Below are positions 51,424 to 62,334 of a stretch of DNA of 64,000 bases, piece by piece. A model generated the notes under the pieces. The model saw only the letters and a program-made list of their open reading frames with translations, was not told where the DNA came from and made no database searches. Position 1 is the first letter of the stretch; every line of letters starts with the position of its first letter. The stretch is taken from positions 17,101,817 to 17,165,816 of the forward strand of contig NC_089312.1 of assembly GCF_036669915.1 (NCBI RefSeq). Direction: 5' to 3'. The stretch comes from Pocillopora verrucosa (lineage: Eukaryota > Cnidaria > Anthozoa > Scleractinia > Pocilloporidae). The position numbers were made by a program, and so were the translations under genes.

Positions 51424-52085
51424 AGACAGAAAACTGTCCCCATATCTGGCCTATTGTTCTCGCACGCATCTTCCCAACAACTGCATCGCACCAATTTAAC
51501 TTTTAAACTGCCAAGAAAACGACGCAAGCTGAAAATTGAAATCGAAGAAGTTGCAGATAAGAAATGAATTTATTTCACCTTGATTGTACTTTTCATAAAA
51601 AAAAAATGTTTGGCACACTTCCACAAGTATCTCGAAAGTGGAATAAATACAGAAAAAACCAGTCACCATTCTTCACACCATAGAAAGTATAATAGAGAGG
51701 AGTTCAAAGTATATTTGAGGACGAAGAATGACCATGTTTGCCTTCGTATAACACTTTACGTCACATTTTTTAACTTAGCAAGTCCTTGCACGATGCTTAA
51801 TCGACACGGTTCAAACGGCGCCATGCTCAAAAGTTGTTAAACAGCGAAGTTCTCAGGCCTCTAGATTCTAACTGAATTCTGCAAAGAGCCATATTACCCC
51901 CATTGGTTCTTGGTTAATTATAAGTAACAAAAACCAACCACATCTGTTTCGGCACAAGATCGGCGCGCCGTTTAAAGCGAGCCTTCCCGTTGAGTCAAAA
52001 TTCGTTTGCACGATGTAGAAGAAAGTCATTCTTCAACGTGCAAGCTTCTCTAATCGACAGGGGACTGTATAAGCCCAGTTAATTT

Positions 52086-52284
52086 AGCCCTTTACCTCCC
52101 AAGATCTGATTCTCCCCTGAAGCTGCTAAACATTACCTTATCAAGAAAGATATGAGAATTTGGTGTAAGATCAAGATAACAACTTCTACCTGATAGGTTG
52201 GGTATTCTCATCACCCGTTTGTTCGATAGTCTACAGACATTATAGGGAGAAGTTACATGTCAATCTCTTGTGGGAGTTAAACGG
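52086..52284. repeat. Short interspersed repeat, CCCTTTACCTCCC...TGGGAGTTAAACGG, reverse copy
   Basis: The ends match the 12996 and 56424 copies. The inner part reads as their inverse: TCTCCC, then GATTCTCATCAC-like and GAGAAGTTACATG words. It is about 200 bases. Confidence 0.5.
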
Positions 52285-52941
52285 CTGAGTCAATTGAGGA
52301 AGCAAAACTGCACCCATCTCTTGGGATAATGAATTACTACTCTACGATGGAGGTTCATCATCCAGGAAAAAACGGTGAATTGCAGCTGCAAAAAAGGCTT
52401 TGTCGGTTTTGGGACAGAGTTTTAAAGTTCACCGTTAGAAATCGCTTGTATGAAAAGATGTAAGTATTAATGCAAGTTGCCCTACTTTCACTCATTTATA
52501 CAACATATCCCAACAAACTACGCATCGCTGTTTTGATTGCTATTGATATTATAGTCAATAGAAAATATCACAAGCGTTCCAACCACTCGACAAATGTTCT
52601 ATCGATTTGTTTTGAACAAGCAAACTTTGACACAGAACTGGGCGCCTCTCGATTGAGTGTCGTGAAACTAAACCTAAGCGGTTCCAGAGGCCAGCGAATA
52701 CTAAGGAGAATACCTGAAACAACGAAATCACGGAAACATCATCGTAATCACACGTGATTAAGTCGTGATTGGATGTAGTTTTGTATCTGACTGGTTGAGG
52801 GGCGGTTTATTTAGACCAATCACAATAAGGCAACCCAGGATTACTTTTGGTACTCAATTGAAAATCGCTCTCGATCGGTTCCACTCGCAAGGAGTTTATG
52901 TTCCACAATGTGCATTTTGTCTCCCAACTGCGTTCCCAAAC

Positions 52942-55900
52942 TCACAACGATTTGTCCTGTGCGTCGTGTAGGTTCAAAATATTAGTAATTGGGAGCAGCT
53001 CTCCCTTCTCATCTCGGTACTTTTCTTCAAACTTTCTTATGTCGCTACCGCACTCGTATTTAAAAATATCCACAATCTTATTCCAGCGCGAGATCTTGCT
53101 CCTCTGGCTGGCTTTCTGAGCCGGAGACCACTGGCACAGCGGGGGCATATCTCCCAGGCCGTTCTCCCACAGATAAATTACGTCCAGCGCATTCACCTTC
53201 TTCGGTAGAATAAAATCCGAACCCTTTTTCGTAGAAGTTCCGTCACCTTCTAGGATTTCTGAGTCACTACCTATTACTTTATCGTGTTCTTGGTCTTGTA
53301 ACTGAACGTTCTGTCCGCCAACCTCGTCCTTTGGTACCATGCCAGAATTATTCAGAGCGGACGCAAAATGTTTTGGCAAGTACGATGGAGGCTCGTTTTC
53401 TAAGTCGTATTTAGACAAAATTGCGGAAATGGGCAACAGTTCACCTTTGGCGTTGCTAAATCTTTCTTCGAACTTTTCCCAACTTCCGCCACAATCCTTT
53501 CGAAAGATGTCCACGATTTTCTTCCAGCGAAAGAGTTTTGTTTCATGTCCTACTTTGTGGATTTTCGGCCATTTATTAACGGGCGGAAAAAGTTCGCAGC
53601 CTTCCTCCCATAGCTGCACTACATCCTTGGCAGTCACTTTACGCGGGAGTTGATAAATCTCACTCTCAGTCCCTTCTCCAGTGTTCTGACCGGGAAGCGC
53701 AACGGCAAAAGGACTGGACAGGCTTGACGGTGACTCCCAGGCATCAAACATGGCAACAATCGTGGTGACGGGATATAGCTCGCCGCGCTCGTCCGAGAAT
53801 TTTGACTCAAACAAACTCAAGTCTCCTTTGCAGTGATATTTGTATATGTCATATATTTTAGTCCAGCGCGAAAACTTGCTGCGCTGTCCTGCCTTCTGTG
53901 CGGGCGTCCACTTGTGGAGAGGCGGTAGATCACCGTACCCAGTCTCCCACAGCTTGATAATATCCTTGGCAGTGACTTTGCGAGGTAAAATATGACTGCT
54001 ACCTTCGCCGGGGCTCAAGCTTTCCAACTTAACGCCACTCGCGCCATTAGATGGGGCAGCACTGGGTGACATTTCTCCGCTTTCAGTTTCATCTTGTTCA
54101 TCAACTGATGTACTTAATCTGCTTCGGGCTTCGGGGATGTCAAAAATAGGCCCTGTAGTTGCATTTTCCGCATCGTACTTTGCAATGATCGATGAAATGG
54201 CCAGAAGATGCCCGCGGTCATTTGAATACTTAGCATAGAAGGTGTCCCAGTTCCTGTTGCAGTCCTTATTAAAGATTTCAGCAATTTTACGCCATCGGAA
54301 TATTTTAGTCTCTTGACCGATTTTCTGAGCGCGTGACCACTGACAAACCGGAGGGAACTCCTCGCAACCTTCCTCCCAGAGACGCACAATATCATTTGGC
54401 GTTACCTTCCTCGGGAGAAAGTAACGTACTTCAGCTGACGGTTGTGCCATGCTGTTGTCCTCTCCTACTTTCGTAGGTTCTCTGTTGACATCAGTACCTT
54501 CGTAATCTTCTAGTTCGGAATCTACAGATTTCCGTATCTCCTTCTTGAAGTCTTCATCCACATCTTGGGCATCAACCTTCTCTTTGCTAAAAGCCGCCGC
54601 TCCCTCGTGGTCGGAATTGTTTTTACCAAGAAAGGCCGGAGTCTGCTGAGTTTCGTACAACGACAGGATGGTTGTCACCGGCAGAATTTCCCCTTTGTTG
54701 TCCGAGAAACTCTCTTCGAATTTCTTCATATCACCATGATAATGAAGCTTGAAGATATCAACGAGCTTCTTCCACCGAGAGATCTTGCTCTGTTGCTTTA
54801 GTTTTTGTGTGGGAGTCCAATCTTTCAGAGGGGGGAACTCCTCACAGCCATGCTCCCAAAGGTTGAGTACTTCCTTCGCCGACACCCTCCTTGGAAGCTC
54901 ATAGCTGCGCAGACCGCTCCTGTAAAGCTGTTGTGAGTTGGAGAATAAAGTCTTTTCACTTACAAAAGGAACGTTGGGTAACGGAGGTGCTTCTGGAGTC
55001 TCTGTCTTTGCAGTGGTATCGGCCAAGGTTTCCTGAGGAGTGGCCGGTGCCAACCGTTGGATGAATGGTCCCCCGCTTGCAAGTAGATGGTTTTGGGCTT
55101 CCACGAGGTCAGACAGCTTCTTGTATGATTCCTCCAAGGCGAGATTTCGGTTTTGAAGGACCTTGACCTGAAACGATGGAAAATAACAATGAAAGAGACT
55201 ACAAGAACGCGCTTTAAGAGAAATTTACAACGGTAGGACGGGCACTCACGAAGATCTTCTACGCAGTGTAAACTTGCCTTCTCTCTACAATAGGAGGCTT
55301 CAAGAGATTGTAATTTCAATGTACAAAGTTAAGTTTTGGCCCCTGACTACATAGGTACTCTGGCAATTTTGCTTTTGTGACAGAAAGAATATTTGTGGAA
55401 ACCTCTTTCCCCCCTTTTTTCTTTTGCTGCAATCAGTAAAAATAATTTAAATTTATAGGTCCTGATACAATCGGATAACACTGCAGATCAAATAAAATAA
55501 AGCTGTGGATTGTATTAGTTGGTGCTGCAACATCCCATCAAGAAAAAGTCAGGACAGGCAATGAGGTGGCTGGTTATTGAACTTTCAGTTATGTGAGAAA
55601 GCTCCAGATGAATGGTCCAATGAACTGAGATAACATTCAGCATGGGTATTCTTCAGATGAACTGTGGCTAACAGATGCCTTGACAATGGGTTAAGCATTT
55701 GGAAGAAAAGAATACTTGAACAGTGACCCACATTTTTCTTTGACAAACCTCTGCCAGTATAACCAAATTGTTTGATCAAATTGGTAAATTGTATGACAAA
55801 AACAAAAGAACTTTTCAATAATTCAAAACCAAAGGGGAACTCAAAAAATTTTTCTGGCTACAACATGTTCCAAATTAGACTTTGCTTTACTTTTTTTAAC

Positions 55901-58900
55901 TCCTTACCTGCTGTTCAAGTTCTTCAAGTTTCTTTTGAAACTGCAGGTGGATCTGTTCAGTGGTCACTTCCTGAGGAGGTGTTACATTGGGTGTTGGCAT
56001 CAAACCAAGAGCCATCTGTGGCATTGGCACAGGACTACCAGCATCAGAGGCTACTCCAACATCATCTAATGGGTCTGAAATCAGACAAAACATAACTTAA
56101 AAGTTTGTCTCAAAGTGATATGATGCAAAATGATACTATGGTTTACTACTATCACACACTTACTGTAGACACTAGTAATCAGGGGTTTCAAAGTGTTTTC
56201 ATGTAGGCATCAGACTCACCAAAAGTAGGTGATTATGAAAAGTTCCTTGAGGGCCAAAAGGTATTTATTTTGACCAGAGTAAGCAGTGACATATTATCAG
56301 GTAGCCAACAGGATTACGGCAATCAACAGTTTTTTTTAAATCCCTGAACAATCGTAATGAAATAGTTTATGAAAAGATCAAAAGACTAGGAGCCGGTCAT
56401 TGGGATTGATCTGGTCACTTTTTAACTCTTTAACCCCCATGAGTGACCCAGAAAAAATTTCTCCTTACAATATCAATACAATGTCAAGAAGGCAAGTGAT
56501 GAGAATAAAGAAAAATATCAGTCAAGGGATTATAAGTTGATCCAATAACAAATTCTCCAAACTAACATCACAAGAACTGCATGGCAGAATGGCAGACAGT
56601 AAGGAGAATTACTAATGAGATCTTGGGAGTGAAAGGTTTAACAAGTTTGCACCCTAAACAATCCTCAATTTAGCTGTACTTTTTATCTGAACATTTTTGT
56701 GAAAAGTATCAAGAGGGCTGAAAGCTTATGGTGGAAGGAAATTTGTTTAATTAAATCAACCCTCTTATGGAGAAGGCCTCAGGTTCACTGATTATGTAAG
56801 ACTACTGTTTGGGATGGACCTTGTGTAAATAACCAACCCCAAATGTTTGACTGAGCCAATTTTATGCTGTGATTGTCATAATTACCACATCTAAAGGGTT
56901 GGGGATTTGTTTACAAATTTGGGCCCCCATTTTCTCCACAGTCCCCTTACTATATTGCTTTTGTGAACTCAGTGCTTAGTAATTACTTATTTTGAGAAAA
57001 TCATTCAGGAAGAGCCCCAAAAACAACTACAACAAAACTTGTTCCCAGATTACCTTCCAATGCCTCTCTTACTTCACTGCTTGGATCCTCCAGGGTTAAC
57101 TGCTGATAGACAGGTTCTGTTGGTGGATGAATAAGATCTTGTTCAGGTACTGCATCCGCAAGCCTGAAAGGATTCTCTTCTGGTAGCTCAGAAAAGATCT
57201 GCACAGCCATGGCGTCAATATCTGGCTTGATCTCATCAGTGATGAATTTGACCCCTGAATCCAGGTCACCTTTTGTAATTTTTCTGCTTTCTTCATTCTG
57301 CTCAAGTTTTCTGAAAAACCAGAAAAGTGTGTTACAAAACACAGACATTCATAGACTGTCCTAGGCCTTCACTTAGTAAATCAGAGCAAAACAGTAAATA
57401 GCACAATAGTAAAAATTGTGTGTGATCCAAAATTCCTTCTTTTAAACAGTCCAACCCAAGCCTTCCACTTTTTTTGCTCCACCACTACTGTCATGCCATT
57501 TACTATTTTGCTCTATTTTACTACTGGTAATTGAACATCTGGAACAGGCCATTCATTTGGTGATGGTGAAACAAAATTAAAAATCCTAGCAACTATTTTT
57601 GTCCTCTTGGTATTGAACATTTTTAAAGGTACTCATAAACTTCAACATGTCACTGTTAAGTCCTTTCACTCCCAGGATCGAGATATCAATTCTCTATATT
57701 ATCGCTAAAGAGTTTAATGTTAAATAGGTCGTTGCCCTTAAGATTAAATGCTTTGCTTGATTATCCTTTTGCTTCACAAGTATCCATAATGTAAGGAGCA
57801 ATTCCTTTCTGAACACTCCTGAGGTGTTGTGGGGGTTAAATCTTTTTATGCCAATGTACACTCTGTATGTTCAGTGCATAGTTTGATTCTTTTCACATCA
57901 ATTGTGAAATAATTTTAGGCTATTGACAAATTGACCAGTAATTGCCTAGATATGAAACTCAATTCTCTTCACGATACATACATTAAATGTATGGTAATCA
58001 TACTGGGATCAAGACAGAAAAGGTCCAAAATTCTTCCCACTGATGAAAACAATGACACGACTTTGAAAGTAGACTAAAGTGCAATAAAATTATAAGCTAC
58101 AGATTGCAATAATGCAAGAAAAAAACTTTCTTAGTCATTACCTTTTGAAACTTCTGTGTTCACTCGACACAATCAGAAAATCACTTTCATCCTTAAAAAA
58201 AAAAAGCACAAAAATATACAAAACAGTACATAATAAAATTATAAAATCTGTATAACTACAATGGTCATGAAGATGGAGCAAAAAAAATCAAATTATTAAT
58301 TTTCAAACAGCATTGGTATTAAATAGATGAAAAAATAGATAATGGCATTGACAAGGTGCTTTTCTCCAACTGATTTGAATCAGGAAAGTTGGTTTTTAAA
58401 CATGCAATTTAGTGCTAACAACTGAGTTCAAAATGAAAATTGGCCAGCGTAAAGCGTTAAAAGAGTGATGTTTCAAGCATTAGTTTAGAGCGATTGGAGG
58501 AATTGTGGGTTGCGTGTGGGTTCATTCCAGAAAATGGAGCTACACTATTGGTGGGAATATAGTAACAATAAAACAAGAATAAATGAGTTGAATGAAAAGC
58601 CCTTGTTGATACTGTGGGGTTTAAGAGTGCCAATTTGGAAGATAAATTTTTGCTCTAAAGTTTTACAGCTTTCTCTACATGTAGGCAGTTTGGAAACCTG
58701 CAAAACTTCAGAACAAAAATTTATCTTCCAAATCAGAACTCTTAATCCACGGTATCAACAAGCACTTTTCATTCAACTAATTTATTCTTGTTTTCTCGTC
58801 ACCATATTCCCACCAATAGCGTAGCTCCATTTTCTGGATTTAAACCCACACAGAACCCACAATTCCCCCAATTGCTCTGACAAAGGGCTAATGCTCGAAA

Positions 58901-59707
58901 CATACCCATTTAACTCTTTATAGTGGCCAATTTACTTTTACCACTTTTACCGCACCACAGTTTCTTTAGAAACTCACCCCCTTTATTTTTAAACATGTAG
59001 ATGGACATAAAACCTCAAGAGAAATGACAACTTAACCAGCACAACACTTCTTTTATGTACAGCAATGGTAAGGAACCATTCTCAGAGGACATTTCCGCCA
59101 TAAACCTTGCAGTATTTGGAACAAGGCTCCCTTTCCTTAGCAACAACGAAAATGTCACGCAATATCAATTAAAAATTGAGTCACGCTAAACGCTTGCAAA
59201 CTGTTACTATTCCGCTTGATTTACCTGATAAGGGACATAATCGAAAAATCAAGTCGCCTTTTAAGTTTTAATGCAGAAGCATCGGTTGTTCGATTAATTC
59301 AATAGTTCTTTCAGTGATTATTGGAAATCACAATACAGGAACTTTGGGTGATTCCTCAGAACCATGAGTTCTTCACGAAGGAGCTCGAAATAACTTGCAG
59401 AACGAAAGATCGAACTTTTATCAAACGTAACAGGAAGAGTTGTACTGTACTATGCACTTACCAGTCCCGATTCATGAATGTTATGTGCACCATCAGCTAT
59501 CTTGGAAATTATTGAATGTAGATTCTCTTCTCTCCTTCCAAGGAAACAAATTTTAAACAGACTTAAAACACATGACCCACAAACAGCGAACAACAATCGA
59601 AAAATCAGGACTAATCGTATGAATTATGGTCCAAAGAAACGACTGATTACTTCTATGATCATTGCACAGATTACTTACTCTGAGCGAGCATCCTGGGAAC
59701 TTTCCAT
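52942..59707 (-). CDS. Unrecognised 932-residue protein with five 84-residue domains (A-B-A-B-A)
   Basis: I do not recognise this gene. Six exons, in gene order: 59679-59707, 59462-59531, 58142-58191, 57054-57310, 55908-56074, 52942-55167. All have AG/GT borders and matching phases, giving 2,799 coding bases. Residues 1-190 are acidic and polar (DESDFLIVSSEHRSFKR; EEESRKI-type helix). Residues about 170-215 look like a coiled coil (LQFQKKLEELEQQ, ALEESYKKLSDLV). One large last exon holds five domains at 280-363, 440-523, 583-666, 696-779 and 843-926, each exactly 84 residues. The pattern is LPRKVTAKDVxxLWExGC, FPPxxxW, KxxRWxKIxDIF, then F..KYSDxxGELLPITTI. Linkers are acidic and Ser-rich. 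The conserved tryptophans and basic helices suggest nucleic-acid or protein binding. A faint likeness to the GCR1_C DNA-binding domain is inference only. There is no signal peptide or membrane segment. It is divergent to huntingtin. Confidence 0.82.
52963..54903 (-). repeat. Five spaced coding repeats of 252 bases in the last exon
   Basis: Units lie at 54652-54903 (A1), 54172-54423 (B1), 53743-53994 (A2), 53404-53655 (B2) and 52963-53214 (A3). A units share (Q/R)xSKxSRW and a GD/SD-xxxFE stretch. B units share GxETKxFRW, KDC and a later W, and end ISxIxxKYD. Spacers are 75, 59, 29 and 63 codons and are not alike. The array looks like duplication of an A-B pair plus one A. Confidence 0.85.
56424..56642. 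repeat. Short interspersed repeat, CTCTTTAACCCCC type, copy B
   Basis: Close copy of 12996-13205 in the same orientation, with a short internal duplication (GGCAGAATGGCAGACAG). It lies in an intron of the five-domain gene. Confidence 0.75.
57656..57840. repeat. Short interspersed repeat, GTCCTTTCACTCCC...GGGGGTTAAA type
   Basis: About 185 bases with inverted ends, related to the copy at 48181. It lies in the intron between exons 3 and 4 of the five-domain gene. Confidence 0.5.
58423..58990. repeat. Large fold-back (palindromic) element
   Basis: The left arm runs from about 58440 and the right arm ends about 58925, meeting near 58680 at CTACATGTAG. Matching pairs include CCAGAAAATGGAGCTACACT with AGCGTAGCTCCATTTTCTGG, ATTGGTGGGAATAT with ATATTCCCACCAAT, and TTGGAAGATAAATTTTTG with CAAAAATTTATCTTCC. 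The outer parts are the CGTTTCGAGC-type arms seen at 50138. A 104-codon frame (58510-58824) is only a by-product of the hairpin. It lies in the intron between exons 2 and 3 of the five-domain gene. Confidence 0.8.
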
Positions 59708-59949
59708 TTTCTCGTTTTTAGTGAGAGAAGGAAGGAAAGGAAACCCCGCATGCATGCAAGTTGAAATGTGAGAATGAAAGAAAAGAAAGGGCGTTGTTAG
59801 CGTCCGTCAGTGGAGACCTGGGGTCGAGGCCATCTGTATCTTGAAAGCGAGGCTAACGTATCAAAGATGGCGGCCGATCGAGGTTGTAAAGTAGATGACA
59901 CTTAAAGATTTATTTCCGAGCTTTGGACGTAGGAGCAAACTTGCACAAG
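59708..59949. promoter_or_regulatory. Shared divergent promoter of huntingtin and the five-domain gene
   Basis: Only 242 bases separate the two start codons, which face away from each other. AAGATGGCGGC at 59874-59884 matches the YY1-type motif common in TATA-less housekeeping promoters, and no TATA box is visible. A second CCATCT word lies at about 59830. Shared control of both genes is inferred from the spacing. Confidence 0.6.
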
Positions 59950-62261
59950 ATGTCTCTAGCAGCGGCAGATAAGCTGCTCAAAATTTTTGACGCGTTGAAA
60001 AATTTTAGAGAGGGCATTCCTGTGGTTGACCCAAATCCTTTGGCAAAGTAAGGATATCTCCATTGCTTAGATTACTTAGTTTATGCAGCGTTGCATCAAT
60101 AGTTGACAAAAAGTGAGGCTCACTGGTTATCGAATGCTGACCTTAAATTTTAGATAAATTAAGCGACTAGTTAAACTTGGTTTACAGCCGTTGATCAAGT
60201 GATACCAACCTAAATGACAGGGCTGAGTATGAACCTCCCCCTTCAGTCCTTCTCTTAAAGTTTTATATTTTGCCTGTACCTCTGTTGATTTTCAGCCTTA
60301 TCCAAGCGCTCATTTACCAAAAAATAATGCATTGGTACTTACAAGTCAGTACACAGCCACAGTGTAGCTGACCTAAGCTGAAAGCTCTTATGCAAAGATG
60401 CATGTATTACTGTTGTGTATTATTCTCAGGAGACTTCCTTGAAGTTAATGACTTTGGAACATTTTCGTGACTTAATTAAACATGTGGGATGATAATTAAT
60501 GTAAGATAGAATTTACTGTTGTAAATACAGCTACAACTTATTAGAACTGACTTTACTGAAATTTTTCCCTTCTATTTAATGCTATATTAATCAGCGCTAT
60601 AAATGATTGAGGGCATGGAATATATCTGTATCACCTTACTGAGCCAATGCCAAGGTTGAGGCTTTAAGTTGTTGTGAATGTAATAGAAAAAAAACAGTAC
60701 CACAGGTAACAAACAATATTATTAATTTTTTCGTAGGAAGAAAGAAAGCCTTCTGTCTAAAAAAGAAAGAATATCATATCTGAACACCATTCCTGAACTA
60801 GTTTGCTCCTCAGGTATAAGGTTGGTATTAAAATGAGAATTATAGAATATTAGGCACTTTAAAATTTTTTATCTTCTATTTGTTCCTCGCTGGAATGAAT
60901 TCATTTAAAATATAAATTACACCCCATGACTGGTTGTCTTGTATTTTACTTGAGAATACCTTCACTTGTACTTACTTTCACTACAGTGTTTAAGGGAGAA
61001 ATCTCTGGAATTTACAGGAATTATTATATGCTAGTACAGTTGTTGCATGTATCTGTAACACCAGTTATTCATTTTGAAATTAAAAAATCCATGAGTTCTT
61101 GATGCTGTGCCATGTCGACATGTGGGATCACAAATGAATTAAAAAAGGGGAAGAATCCATGTTTTTCTTCTCTGAAAATGAATATTTTCATTTTCATTTT
61201 TGCTTGACAACTTCCTTGAAGTATCACTTGCATTAGATGTTCAGAATACTTTTGCTACCTGGTTTGAGTCATTTTGTTGTGATCTTTGAGAAAACTCTTA
61301 TTGTTTTGAATTAGAAATAGTACTCCTTTGTCAGTTCATTGCAAAAAGAAATTTAATACAAATGAGATTAATGCACCTTTAATGTTCACTTGTTTTGACT
61401 GATTGCTCCATCAGAAGTTTGTCTGAATTTCCAAAGATCCTGGCTATCACTGTGGACTCTTTGTTAGTCAGCTGTGATGATCAGGAGTCAGATGTGCGCT
61501 TGGTTGCTGGTGAATCTCTCAACAAACTTATCAAGGTCAGTTGCTGCCTTATAGAGATGTTTAAATGGTTTCATTTCATTTCTTGATGAATTCTTCTTGC
61601 GTTTAGATTAGTTCTTGCATGCACCTATGATATGAAAGAAGACAGATATACAGTAGACATAATGAGAGTTAACAAGCTGTTTTAGCCTACAGTTCTTGTC
61701 TAGAGGTTTACATTAGTTACATACATACTATATATATATATAGTTAAGTGTACTATAAGGATGTAATGAAGAGGCCAACTCTGGAGTGTTCTGGACGAGT
61801 TTAATGCACAACGTTTTGGCTGTTCAGCCTTCTTCAGGTTAAAAATTAAAAACTAAAAAGCTATTTACAAAGATTGTGACTTATATACAAAACAGAAATT
61901 TTAAGATTGAGGTTACATAATACAACAAAGGTCTAAATTAAAAACTGAGAAGGGTTAAACAATGAAAGGCAAATAAAGAACTATGGGTGGCATGTGAATA
62001 CAAATAAGTGACAAAAATTAGAGAGAAAAAAGAATGTAACTTAATTATTAGTGTTTACTCTGGAGCAACAAGCTCACCATTGAAGGCCTCCGAATGAATG
62101 TAATCTGGTAAAAATCATAACAGGATCCCTAGGAAAGGGCCATTGAACCACAGTAATAATTTCCCCTCCAAGGCCCCTTTTTTTAACAACCGATGACAAA
62201 CATTGTATCCTGTGGATCCTCTTACTGGGAGTTCATCATTAGGTATACCAATTCTACACTG

Positions 62262-62334
<73 letters not shown>

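Larger units (their letters stand above)
48985..52941. other. Intergenic, repeat-rich, with a PEBP pseudo-exon
   Basis: No intact gene was recognised. It contains MITE copies (49980-50055 degenerate; 50138-50352), a T run, the broken PEBP exon and two dispersed repeats. The right edge is the presumed 3' UTR of the five-domain gene; TTTATT at about 52806 (AATAAA on the minus strand) is a possible poly(A) signal. Confidence 0.5.

Noticed and set aside
52086..52284. CRISPR-like or tandem array from the many short repeats
   Set aside because: Copies are dispersed, in both orientations and separated by kilobases, with no regular spacers.
58510..58824. 104-codon plus-strand frame
   Set aside because: It lies wholly in the fold-back element and is split by the palindrome centre.
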